Part shown: positions 1 to 6,261 of the stretch, one piece after another
Position numbering within the stretch: the first letter of the stretch is position 1
How the letters are laid out: every line of letters starts with the position of its first letter
Assembly (NCBI GenBank): GCA_002371615.1
Contig: DFGA01000046.1
Location: 1 to 14,366 of the forward strand
Source: Lachnospiraceae bacterium UBA3762
Lineage (GTDB): Bacteria > Bacillota > Clostridia > Lachnospirales > Lachnospiraceae
Length of the DNA stretch: 14,366 nucleotides
Reading direction: 5' to 3'
Made by a program: the position numbers and the translations under genes
The notes under the pieces: model-generated
Told to the model about the DNA's origin: nothing
Seen by the model: the letters and a program-made list of their open reading frames with translations, nothing else
Database searches by the model: none

Positions 1-346
1 TGTCCGCAAGACCCTTGTGATCTTTAGCATACTCGTCATCAACAAGCAGGTATCCGAAAGTATGCTTGATCAGCGGAACAGAGCCATCTCCCCATTCATA
101 TTTACTGTCCTTGTGCATGACAAGAACAGGGGGCTCACCCGGCTCCTTGGCTTTTTCCTTCTTTGTCTTCTTTTTCTTGGATTGCTCCGGCTTCTCATCA
201 GCATTATCTTGCTCGCCGGCAGCACTTACCTTATCCTTCAGTTTGTCGGAAATGTCGCTGCTATCATTCCCGCTTCCTTGGCAACCTGCAAGAAGCATTG
301 ACGCTATAAGGAAAATGATGATCGTTGAAAGTGATTTTCTCTTCAT
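1..346 (-). CDS. Lipoprotein with Lys-rich linker, C-terminal part outside window (partial)
   Basis: The first 115 residues of a secreted lipoprotein are in the window; the frame is still open at base 1. The start ATG (344-346) has GGAGG about 10 nt upstream. Residues 1-22 form a type II signal peptide: MKRK, a hydrophobic core, then LLAGC with the lipid-modified Cys at 22. Residues 23-70 are a charged linker ending in a Lys-rich run, which would span the cell wall. From about residue 75 an ordered domain begins, with the stretch KYEWGDGSVPLIKHTFGYLL. The domain was not recognised. Leader and RBS region resemble those of the gene starting at 13998 (both encode MKRKSL). It is probably the last visible gene of a unit with the two lipoprotein genes upstream, after a 65-nt gap. 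Function is unknown; a surface location is well supported. Confidence 0.85.
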   Translation of the reverse strand, partial: MKRKSLSTIIIFLIASMLLAGCQGSGNDSSDISDKLKDKVSAAGEQDNADEKPEQSKKKKTKKEKAKEPGEPPVLVMHKDSKYEWGDGSVPLIKHTFGYLLVDDEYAKDHKGLAD

Positions 347-411
347 TTAAGGTATTCCTCCGTGTATAATACATGGTCGCTCCCCAATTGAATCGCTTCG
401 CCTATCTACAT

Positions 412-639
412 TTAATGGTCAAGCTGTGATTCAGCGATCCATCCCATTTCTGTCACTCCGGAATTCGAATATATGACCTTCACCCATGTTTTGCCCTTGA
501 AATCCACGGCGTTCATGCGATAAACCTCTAACTGTTCGCCGGTCGGAACCTTGCATATAACGTCGTATTCGGTACCCGGACCTGTGCGCATATTTGCATA
601 ACCGTCCGAAGATTCTACATATCGGAAATACTCCGGGAT
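412..639 (-). repeat. SH3b coding module, copy 1 (other copy 9492-9752)
   Basis: This DNA segment encodes the SH3b domain and its lead-in IPEYFRYV. It resembles 9492-9752 at the nucleotide level, for example ggacctgtgcg and gcgatccatcc blocks in both. The upstream coding DNA of the two genes is unrelated. It is best seen as a shuffled domain cassette; no mobile-element ends are visible. Confidence 0.7.
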
Positions 640-1569
640 AACCTCGTCCCTGGGGCCTTCATTAGCCTCATACCTTGGCTCATAACCGTTGGGGAGTTCG
701 ACATCTGCCAGCTTCTTGGCTTCGGGAAGCTGTACAGGCTTGGTCTTCGGAAGGAGCTTTTTATATTCGGCTTCAGACAGCCAGTCCTCATATTCACCTA
801 TCCATACAGGCATATCAGCGTATGGATCCTCCTGGAGCCTTGCTGCTATCTCATCATACTCCGGGCCGCTAAAATCACGGTGGCAGAATGTATAGTACTC
901 CCCTCGGGATTCTTCAAAATCTTCATAATATCCGGCAAGCCCTGAATCATACGAATACCATGATGTGCCAGGAAATTCCGAAGTCTCCGGAGCATACTGC
1001 TTAAGGATACCTCCGGGGTACAGGGTTACCTCATCGCCGACGGACGCAAAATAGAAACGCTGCACTTTATCCGCGAAATAACTGTATATCTCAACTATAT
1101 CCTTACCCAAAGTGATGATCATCTCATCCGTGCCGTTGGAATCAACATCATAATATACATATCCGACGTCATACGGCGATGTCTCATCCGGCCAGCCACG
1201 CTCTAGAAGAGGCTCCCTGAATCCGAAAATATGCTCGATCTGATCTTGTGTGTAATGCCGATCCTGCGTTTCTTTATACGCATACAGCAGATCATCGAAA
1301 GAGTCAAACCTGTACATATATAAAGCATAATCTTTTTCTTCTTTCTGATCCTGAGCGGGTTCTTCAGGTGCAGGCGTTTCCGGCTCGGGTTCTGCCTCTT
1401 TCTTCTCCTCCGGTGCAGGTGTTTCAGTCGGAGTTACCTGATCCTGTGCTGTTTCCTGCACAGCTTCCTGTGCGACATCTGTAGGTGCTGGAGCTTCGCT
1501 TCCGCCGCAGCCTGCAAAAAGCATTGCACTGATTAAACAAATGACGATTGTAAGTAATGATTTTCGCAT
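412..1569 (-). CDS. Lipoprotein with C-terminal bacterial SH3 (SH3b) domain
   Basis: A 385-residue lipoprotein. Residues 1-21 are a lipoprotein signal peptide with lipobox LFAGC (Cys21). Residues 22-80 are a Pro/Glu/Ala-rich linker in which TPAPEE occurs twice. The central domain (about 82-275) holds a Ca-loop-like DVDSNGTDEM at 141-150. The C-terminal 75 residues (about 311-385) are an SH3b domain, with the signature YANMRTGPGTEYDVICKVPTG followed by the closing strand GWIAES. SH3b domains usually bind peptidoglycan or other wall components, so this is probably a wall-associated surface protein. The start ATG (1567-1569) follows GGAAGG about 8 nt upstream. It lies 31 nt after the gene starting at 3277, so co-transcription is likely. 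The SH3b part is closely related to the C-terminus of the lipoprotein at 9492-11081, while the rest is not. Ligand and role are unknown. Confidence 0.92.
   Translation of the reverse strand: MRKSLLTIVICLISAMLFAGCGGSEAPAPTDVAQEAVQETAQDQVTPTETPAPEEKKEAEPEPETPAPEEPAQDQKEEKDYALYMYRFDSFDDLLYAYKETQDRHYTQDQIEHIFGFREPLLERGWPDETSPYDVGYVYYDVDSNGTDEMIITLGKDIVEIYSYFADKVQRFYFASVGDEVTLYPGGILKQYAPETSEFPGTSWYSYDSGLAGYYEDFEESRGEYYTFCHRDFSGPEYDEIAARLQEDPYADMPVWIGEYEDWLSEAEYKKLLPKTKPVQLPEAKKLADVELPNGYEPRYEANEGPRDEVIPEYFRYVESSDGYANMRTGPGTEYDVICKVPTGEQLEVYRMNAVDFKGKTWVKVIYSNSGVTEMGWIAESQLDH
1507..1569 (-). repeat. Signal-peptide coding repeat, copy 1 (other copy 3215-3277)
   Basis: The 63 bases from the start codon to the lipobox Cys match 3215-3277 at 59 of 63 positions by direct comparison. 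Three of the four differences change an amino acid (Phe/Leu, Ala/Ser, Val/Ile). Similarity stops directly after the Cys codon. Confidence 0.9.
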
Positions 1570-1600
1570 TTATGATCCTTCCCTTCAGAAATTCAAAAAG

Positions 1601-3277
1601 CTATTTTGAGTTTTTCTCATACTTGCCGATGAAATCCGCATTATACTTCTCGTATTCATTAAGCTTGCCGTCGATAACCTCCTGCGACTCATCTGATGGG
1701 AAGTACCATTCCATGCTGTCAAAGTGAGCCTGAAGCTCTTTATCTTTAAACCGTCTTCCATAACGGGCATATATCTCGTTACGGGCGATCCTCAGTTTCT
1801 CGGCGCTAAGACCCTCCAGATCATCTTCTGTAAGCTTCCTGCTGTCACTGTCAGGAATGATCATACCGTCTGTGATTGCTGACTGGTCTACATCACCGCC
1901 GTTTGTGGGATCCTCGACAAACCACTTGGGAAGATTCGATATGAACTGATATCTGCCTCCCTTATCCTTAAATGTTACGCAATACTCAATATTGTCATAG
2001 CCTTCGTAAACCAGGGTGATTTCATCTCTGTCTTTCATACCTGCCTTAACCGATATTGATGACTGGTTGGTATCGCCATGCTCATTGACATACAGATCAA
2101 GCTCCTTAAGATATACCCAGTCAAGGGGGTATTTCATTTCGGAATACTCACGTCCTGTTGTCTCCTTGACATATTCCTCGATATCCTTTCCCGAAACGCA
2201 GGTAAGATCTGTGTATATCTCATCTTCTCCAGTTGCTTTCAGATATGCCTTGGCGACCTTTGCCGAAGGGCTGCCGTTTGTACTGTCAAGTCCGGCTCCC
2301 ACGTAGAATACTTCATTCCAGTCTATCTTGGTGGGATCATCGTAAGTGCTTAGCATAAAACCGTAATACCCGATGCTGTCTAGTTTATTCTCATAGCTCA
2401 AAAGTTCATCATCAGTCATAGTGTTTACGATATATTTTCCACCGCTTTCCTTTTGCCCGACAGGAGTCCACGCTATCGCATCTATCTTAAGCGACATAAT
2501 ATCAAGCTGATCAAAAAATTCATCCTCAGTGATATTCAGTTTTTCGGACTCGCCCGGTTCGTCTGAACCCGAGGTGTTGTGATAAAAAGCCATCTTTCCG
2601 TTTACTTCGCAGGAAAAATAATAATCATCCCACGTGGGCTCGGTTCCGCCCGGTTCAAGATGCCATTCGCCGAATATCGTATTTGATGCACCGCCGGAGC
2701 CTGTGTTGAAAAACCGTCCATCTCCTTTGTAATGCTGTCTGTTTCTTGCCCAGCCCTCGGCAAAGCTTACAGGCTTACCATTCTTAACGGTAAATGCGTT
2801 ATAAACATATGCCACATCATTAACACTTCCGTATTCGAATTCCCTGTTCTCTCCGATCAGCAGTTCATCCACTCCGTCACCGTTCATATCATGAAGATAA
2901 TATCCGATCACTTCACCCAGGTCATCTCCGTCCGGATACATTGACCTTTCCATGAGCCCGTCTCCGACATAGTCATAGTTTCTGTCATGATCATAACCGT
3001 TCTCCACAACATCTCTCACCTCTTCAAGTACAGGCGCGTATATATCCTCGACGAATGCTGCATTATCCTCTGACACGGATTCCCAGTCATCATTATTCTT
3101 TTTTTTACTCTTCTTTTTCTTCTTCTTTTCGGGCTTATCCTCGTCCTTACCGCCGTCTTCTTCGTCCTTGACGTTTTCAGCTTTGTCCGAAGCGCTGCCA
3201 CTGGAAGCAGCTCCGCACCCTGCAAGAAGCATTGAACTGATTAAACAAATGATGATTGTAAGTAATGATTTTCGCAT
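1601..3277 (-). CDS. Lipoprotein with C-terminal YARHG domain
   Basis: A 558-residue lipoprotein. The signal peptide ends at Cys21 (LLAGC). Residues 22-63 are a strongly charged linker, acidic and then a poly-Lys stretch. Domain 1 (about 75-278) contains the Ca-loop-like DMNGDGVDELLIG at 130-142 and is homologous to residues 208-405 of the lipoprotein at 11095-12711. Domain 2 (about 284-455) has GYYGFMLSTYDDPTKIDWNE and was not assigned. The C-terminus (about 473-553) is a YARHG domain, recognised by LRIARNEIYARYGRRFKDKE and the later MEWYFP. YARHG is an extracellular domain of Bacillota surface proteins thought to act at the wall. The ATG is preceded by AGAGGGAG six bases upstream. It is the first gene after a 174-nt intergenic region and probably heads a three-gene unit with the genes at 412-1569 and 1-346. 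Molecular function is unknown. Confidence 0.93.
   Translation of the reverse strand: MRKSLLTIIICLISSMLLAGCGAASSGSASDKAENVKDEEDGGKDEDKPEKKKKKKSKKKNNDDWESVSEDNAAFVEDIYAPVLEEVRDVVENGYDHDRNYDYVGDGLMERSMYPDGDDLGEVIGYYLHDMNGDGVDELLIGENREFEYGSVNDVAYVYNAFTVKNGKPVSFAEGWARNRQHYKGDGRFFNTGSGGASNTIFGEWHLEPGGTEPTWDDYYFSCEVNGKMAFYHNTSGSDEPGESEKLNITEDEFFDQLDIMSLKIDAIAWTPVGQKESGGKYIVNTMTDDELLSYENKLDSIGYYGFMLSTYDDPTKIDWNEVFYVGAGLDSTNGSPSAKVAKAYLKATGEDEIYTDLTCVSGKDIEEYVKETTGREYSEMKYPLDWVYLKELDLYVNEHGDTNQSSISVKAGMKDRDEITLVYEGYDNIEYCVTFKDKGGRYQFISNLPKWFVEDPTNGGDVDQSAITDGMIIPDSDSRKLTEDDLEGLSAEKLRIARNEIYARYGRRFKDKELQAHFDSMEWYFPSDESQEVIDGKLNEYEKYNADFIGKYEKNSK
3215..3277 (-). repeat. Signal-peptide coding repeat, copy 2 (other copy 1507-1569)
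   Basis: Leader DNA of the YARHG lipoprotein, 59/63 identical to 1507-1569. More diverged relatives cover 11019-11081 and, in the MKRKS form, 281-346 and 13933-13998. Confidence 0.9.
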
Positions 3278-3451
3278 TTTCCGCTCCCTCTAATGGTTTG
3301 TCTGTTTCATATTCCGTGAAAACAAGATATATTATGCAACAAAACCTATCCTTTCCGCTACCACCAAAAGTCTATATTTCAAATATAAAACCGTCGAACT
3401 GTATGACTCCTTTGTCCGACGGTTTGCAATCCATTATGAAAAGATTGATTG
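3278..3451. other. Intergenic region between the Rpn tail gene and the YARHG lipoprotein gene
   Basis: 174 nt without a gene. It holds the probable terminator at 3388-3425 and, directly beside it, a perfect AT-rich palindrome TATATTT-C-AAATATA (3373-3387). The promoter of the lipoprotein unit should lie between 3290 and 3387 on the minus strand. I see AT-rich -10-like words (for example CATAAT in minus-strand sense) but no convincing -35 at the right distance. Confidence 0.6.
3388..3425 (-). terminator. Probable intrinsic terminator after the Rpn gene pair
   Basis: AAACCGTCG (3388-3396) pairs perfectly with CGACGGTTT (3417-3425) around a 20-base loop. Read on the minus strand, the stem is followed by TTTTATATTTG. 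It starts 27 nt beyond the stop codon of the 55-residue gene. The long loop and the interrupted T-tract make it weaker than a textbook terminator. Confidence 0.6.
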
Positions 3452-3619
3452 TTATGCTGTTTTAGGTGCAAGCAACGCCATCACATACTCTTTAGTGACA
3501 TTGAACTTCTCAACTATCTTCACAACAATATCATTCTCAGAGGCTCCCATCAACCTCATTCCTTCTATTGCACCGGTAATCTTGTCTCGCTGCTCTTTTT
3601 TCTTAAGAGATTCACACAT
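3452..3619 (-). CDS. 55-residue protein, separately started C-terminal tail of the Rpn nuclease
   Basis: A small, highly charged, probably helical protein (MCESLKKKEQRDKIT...) that ends ...YVMALLAPKTA. Its ATG (3617-3619) has a strong GGAGG 7 nt upstream. It lies in the same reading frame as the preceding 257-residue Rpn gene: after that gene's TAA (3647-3649) the frame continues FEEKDGGVD and then this Met. The sequence resembles the C-terminal tails of Rpn-family proteins of clostridia, which usually have an MC-x-A/S-(L/I)-K-like helix and a short helical end, so it is probably the tail of the same protein made as its own product. In E. coli, Rpn genes carry an internal start that yields a small RpnS protein inhibiting the full-length nuclease; a similar antitoxin-like role here is inference. 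The alternative is that the TAA is a recent nonsense mutation. Confidence 0.8.
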   Translation of the reverse strand: MCESLKKKEQRDKITGAIEGMRLMGASENDIVVKIVEKFNVTKEYVMALLAPKTA

Positions 3620-3646
3620 GTCGACACCTCCGTCCTTTTCTTCAAA

Positions 3647-4420
3647 TTACAAATCCTGATTAGCAGCCTTCTTCAGGAAGAATGCTGCGTCCCTGTCAAT
3701 TCTCCTATGATTTGTACCTTCGATTATCTTATCGGCATCATCTTTTTGATGCTTAATTATCTGCATTGCAAGACCAAGGTCGGTATGGAACTTCTCGAAA
3801 TCACCTTCCGCCATATCTGCCGCCGATATGATGTTAAGCTTATAGTTATTCAGAAACGGCTTAATCCTCTCATCGTCTATATCCATCATATCAAAAAGAC
3901 ACCTTGGACCAGTCCATGGTTCCGCACCGACATATATGACTGCCGTAATGATCGGTATCAGTCTGTCTTCCTTACGAAAACCTAACAAGAACTCTTCGCT
4001 TGTAAGCTTTATCCTGAGTACGCCATCTTCCGAAATAATCTCTGCATCATCGGCATCCGAAGAATTCTTTGACAGTGATTTTCGGTTCTCCTCCACCTGC
4101 TTGGAATAACCGATCATGTCATACAGACCGTCTTTTACAGGCATGGCATAATGCACCTTCCCCTGTAACTCGGCTCCGAGAATAACATAAATCCTGTTCC
4201 CGTCTGTCATGGCTTCCCATATTTTGAGAATATCTCTGTATTTTTGTACCGGAAGCCTTGCATTATTCCCATATGGAAGAGCAAGCTGTGAAGTATCCAT
4301 CTCACTGAGACTGTCAGGATCTATAACCTGCTCACCATTGTATATCAAAAAATTGAATGCATCCGCAAAAGCTTCCTTCTTACCAAGATACTGTTTTGCT
4401 TCCGCATCTAACGCACCCAT
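3647..4420 (-). CDS. Rpn family recombination-promoting nuclease / putative transposase (PD-(D/E)XK), tail missing
   Basis: A 257-residue protein of the Rpn family (COG5464 / PF04754-like), formerly annotated as transposases. The family acts as DNA endonucleases with reported roles in RecA-independent recombination and phage defence. The N-terminal part matches clostridial members: KQYLGKKEAFADAFNFLIYNG (residues 9-29), then YRDILKIWEAM with Asp63 and GAELQGKVHYAMP with Glu84-x-Gln86, which I take as the D...ExQ nuclease core. KEDRLIPIITAVIYVGAEPW (150-169) is another family block. The protein ends at residue 257, while relatives usually run on by about 60 residues; that tail follows in frame as a separate small gene. 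The ATG (4418-4420) has GGAGG 11 nt upstream. It lies divergent from the gene at 4745 and stands apart from the lipoprotein operons. Confidence 0.85.
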   Translation of the reverse strand: MGALDAEAKQYLGKKEAFADAFNFLIYNGEQVIDPDSLSEMDTSQLALPYGNNARLPVQKYRDILKIWEAMTDGNRIYVILGAELQGKVHYAMPVKDGLYDMIGYSKQVEENRKSLSKNSSDADDAEIISEDGVLRIKLTSEEFLLGFRKEDRLIPIITAVIYVGAEPWTGPRCLFDMMDIDDERIKPFLNNYKLNIISAADMAEGDFEKFHTDLGLAMQIIKHQKDDADKIIEGTNHRRIDRDAAFFLKKAANQDL

Positions 4421-4500
4421 GCGTTAAACTACCTCCGTACTTCCCTTTTCCTGTTCAGTAGAATCATATCTGGCCCTTTTTTTCTACTGTTTATAATGTG

Positions 4501-4520
4501 CTTTACATGGCACTTTACAT
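4501..4520. repeat. Direct repeat CTTTACAT x2, 12-nt period
   Basis: CTTTACAT occurs at 4501-4508 and again at 4513-4520. The flanks add partial dyad symmetry (GTGC before the first copy, GCAC before the second). The site lies about 80-100 nt upstream of the Rpn start, where a repressor or activator could bind. No regulator is known. Confidence 0.45.
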
Positions 4521-4641
4521 TGCAAAACGCCCATTTTATGCCGAAATATATTATATAGAGCAATCATGGGAATGACTTGAAGAGGAACTGTTGTGTTGTC
4601 TTGCAGCTTATGCAGAATTCTGACGCAAATAGGTTTTTCTT

Positions 4642-4650
4642 TGGTATAAT
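4642..4650 (+). promoter_or_regulatory. Extended -10 promoter (TGGTATAAT) for the plus-strand gene pair
   Basis: A perfect TATAAT (4645-4650) is preceded by TG with one intervening base (4642-4644), the extended -10 form that does not need a good -35. A weak -35-like CTGACG lies 19 nt upstream. Transcription would start near 4657, about 88 nt before the ATG at 4745. Confidence 0.6.
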
Positions 4651-4660
4651 AGTTGGTGTT

Positions 4661-4690
4661 GTATGAGTCTCGTCAGTTCGATCCTCATAC
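4661..4690 (+). promoter_or_regulatory. 5' leader hairpin of the plus-strand transcript
   Basis: GTATGAG (4661-4667) pairs perfectly with CTCATAC (4684-4690) around a 16-base loop that contains GTTCGAT. It would sit within about five bases of the predicted transcript start. It lacks a T-tract, so it is not an intrinsic terminator. It could stabilise the mRNA 5' end or be a protein-binding site; no known riboswitch or T-box was recognised. Confidence 0.5.
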
Positions 4691-4744
4691 GGTCCAGTCA
4701 GAATAATTAACAAAAAGGATATGATGTAAGTCTTAACGAAAGAC

Positions 4745-5056
4745 ATGAACCTATTTGAAATCTTCGTAAAACTGACACACATGCACATAAGAGGTTTCTG
4801 GGAAGAGACAACAGCAACCTTTACCGGGAAAACAAGGAAAGCCACGGTAATGAGACGCCGAAGAATCGTCGAAGCTAACTACAACGCTTACGAAATATCA
4901 TACTTTGCCGATGAGAAAAAGATCTACAGATGGCACACATTCCACCCACTGCCCGATCCCGACCCTGAGAGCCTTATCGGTACGAAAATAAGGATCAGGT
5001 ACAAAAAGACCAAACCTCGCGATTTTGAGATAATACCACAGGAGACATATGACTGA
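4745..5056 (+). CDS. Small DUF3592-like protein, function unknown
   Basis: A 103-residue soluble protein of predicted beta-rich fold. Residues 24-96 run from TATFTGKTRKATV through YEISYFADEKKIYRWHTF to GTKIRIRYKKTKPRDFEI. That pattern resembles the DUF3592-type domain also seen at 8586-8927 (GDKIRIKYLPKKPKHVI), but no membrane segment is present. The start is uncertain. The ATG at 4745 has only a weak GAAAG upstream, whereas a better AAAGGA (4714-4719) sits just before an in-frame ATG-ATG-TAA (4721-4729), so the original start may have been lost. The gene overlaps the nucleoside hydrolase start at 5049 by 8 nt, which implies translational coupling. Role unknown. Confidence 0.7.
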   Translation: MNLFEIFVKLTHMHIRGFWEETTATFTGKTRKATVMRRRRIVEANYNAYEISYFADEKKIYRWHTFHPLPDPDPESLIGTKIRIRYKKTKPRDFEIIPQETYD

Positions 5057-5675
5057 TATAGGATTTGATATTCCCGATCACAAGAAAGTACGAGTCATCG
5101 TAGATACGGATGCAGCCTGCGAAGCAGATGACGCGTTTGCGATAGTTCATGCCCTGCTTTCCCCAAAGCTTATCGTCAGGGGAGTTATAGCAGAACACTT
5201 TAACGTTTCTCATTCCATGGAGGACAGCTTCGACGAGATCTCAGCCCTAAAGCAGGCAATGGCTATTGATTTTCCGTCTTTTATGGGACAGAACGGGCCC
5301 CTCTCCTCCGACCCCTTCGTATCCGAGGGTGTTGATTTTATTATCAAAGAAGCGCTGTCTGACAGTCCCCATCCTCTTTTCGTCCTCTGCCAAGGGGCGA
5401 TCACAAACGTTGCCATGGCAATAAAGACAAATCCCGATATCATCGGCAGGATGACCGTCATCTGGATCGGAACACACGGAGAAGCCCCGTGTACTGCCCC
5501 GTTTCGGGAGTTTAATGCAGGAATCCCCACTCGTGGAGTTCTGCCGGACCAGCTGATATCATTCTCAGCAAAATTGTGTTTCCATTATCATCCTGATATG
5601 GCATTGGTCTTAAATAGTGACAGTGATTCTTTGGTTTATAATTTGAAGTCATGCTGTTTAATCCTTAACGATTAA
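5049..5675 (+). pseudogene. Truncated nucleoside hydrolase (IunH family), decayed C-terminus
   Basis: The first about 158 residues are a good match to inosine/uridine-type nucleoside hydrolases, which cleave the N-glycosidic bond of ribonucleosides. The Ca-binding motif DTDAACEADDAF is at 19-30, the block PLFVLCQGAITNVA at 109-122, and the ribose-contacting EFN at 154-156. After FNAG (to about base 5522) family similarity ends. The remaining 50 residues look random, and the C-terminal third with the second metal Asp and the catalytic His region is absent; the family is normally about 300 residues. A one-base shift at about 5520 gives NPHSW...ADIIL, a weak hint of the lost continuation, before a stop. 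CAGGAG precedes the ATG, which overlaps the preceding gene. The open frame ends 18 nt inside the convergent gene at 5658. It is probably non-functional. Confidence 0.75.
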
Positions 5676-6248
5676 GTCTCCCGGCTTTATGTTAAGACCT
5701 TTTTGAACTATTGTGATAAGGCAGGGATATCCCGCTTCTCCGGGATATATAGTGGTAACCGGCGTGGAAAACCGATAATCATCCCCAAGCTCAGCAATTC
5801 GAGTTTCCTGTTCTACTCCATCATGAATGATCTTGCAATATTCAGCCTTATCAAATCTTCCATATATCACATAGCCTGTAATAGTAGCAATGGGCTTACT
5901 GAATAGACCACCTTTCTTTATATTCACCTCATCCACTCGGAAAACCGCATTGTGGAATCCGTTGGATTCGCGCATGTCTTCAAGTTTTTGCATGGCATTT
6001 CCGATGGCTTCCTTAGCTTCATCAAGGTTCAGTTCCTTAATAGGATCCTTTGCCTCAAGCTTGTTCTGCTTATTCATTTTATACATTACGGGATACATAA
6101 AGCGTATCTTGCGAGCACAATCTCCGCATATGACTGAACCATCCTTCAGGTCTTTCGCACCAAGCTTACGAACAACCAAGGCTTTTCGACCGCATACTTC
6201 ACAGGTTCCTTTATCTAAATACTCTATCTTTGTTTTAACTTCACTCAT
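5658..6248 (-). CDS. Zinc-finger protein with EF-Tu domain-2-like C-terminal barrel
   Basis: A 196-residue cytoplasmic protein. Residues 15-45 contain CEVCGRK and ICGDCARKIRF, two CxxC pairs likely to hold one zinc. A charged linker helix follows (about 55-95). The C-terminal 90 residues (FRVDEV...ITGYVIYGRF...YCKII...YPGEAG...LNIKPGDLIV) have the rhythm of translation-factor domain 2: V.GRV..G....D.v.I, then an A-G turn, then I..GD.I. No GTPase domain is present. The start was set at ATG 6246-6248, which has GAGGTGG 6-9 nt upstream, rather than the GTG three codons earlier. It is the last gene of the large operon, 13 nt after its tandem paralogue. It may bind RNA or protein through the barrel; function is unknown and the barrel call is my pattern match. 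Confidence 0.8.
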   Translation of the reverse strand: MSEVKTKIEYLDKGTCEVCGRKALVVRKLGAKDLKDGSVICGDCARKIRFMYPVMYKMNKQNKLEAKDPIKELNLDEAKEAIGNAMQKLEDMRESNGFHNAVFRVDEVNIKKGGLFSKPIATITGYVIYGRFDKAEYCKIIHDGVEQETRIAELGDDYRFSTPVTTIYPGEAGYPCLITIVQKGLNIKPGDLIVKD

Positions 6249-6261
6249 AACTTCCACCTCG

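Larger units (their letters stand above)
4421..4744. other. Divergent intergenic region with regulatory signals
   Basis: 324 nt between the Rpn gene (minus) and the DUF3592-like gene (plus). It contains an ATG-proximal RBS for Rpn, a 12-nt-spaced direct repeat (4501-4520), a very AT-rich stretch around 4544-4557, an extended -10 promoter for the plus strand and a leader hairpin. I saw no convincing -35/-10 pair for Rpn, although a TATAAT occurs on the minus strand at about 4550-4556. No RNA gene was identified. Confidence 0.6.

Noticed and set aside
1..350. Two plus-strand open frames of 94 codons at the left edge
   Set aside because: Antisense to the partial lipoprotein, whose leader and lipobox are conserved with five other genes.
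1380..1450. Tandem repeat from the TPAPEE-rich linker
   Set aside because: Only two imperfect copies, best explained by low-complexity linker composition.
3449..3985. 178-codon plus-strand open frame
   Set aside because: It lies opposite the Rpn gene and its tail, which have recognisable family motifs and RBSs.
3647..4420. Active transposon, as the 'putative transposase' label could suggest
   Set aside because: No terminal inverted repeats or target duplications flank the gene. Rpn proteins are nucleases, and the hairpin at 3388-3425 fits a terminator.
4661..4696. tRNA 3'-end-like sequence (GTTCGAT inside a stem, ending GGTCCA)
   Set aside because: The bases flanking TTCGATC do not form a T-stem, and there is no D-arm, anticodon arm or CCA end at the right distance. 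Only the outer 7-bp hairpin is supported.
4564..4845. 93-codon minus-strand open frame with hydrophobic segments
   Set aside because: No convincing RBS. It overlaps the plus-strand promoter, leader and DUF3592-like gene, and the hydrophobicity looks incidental.
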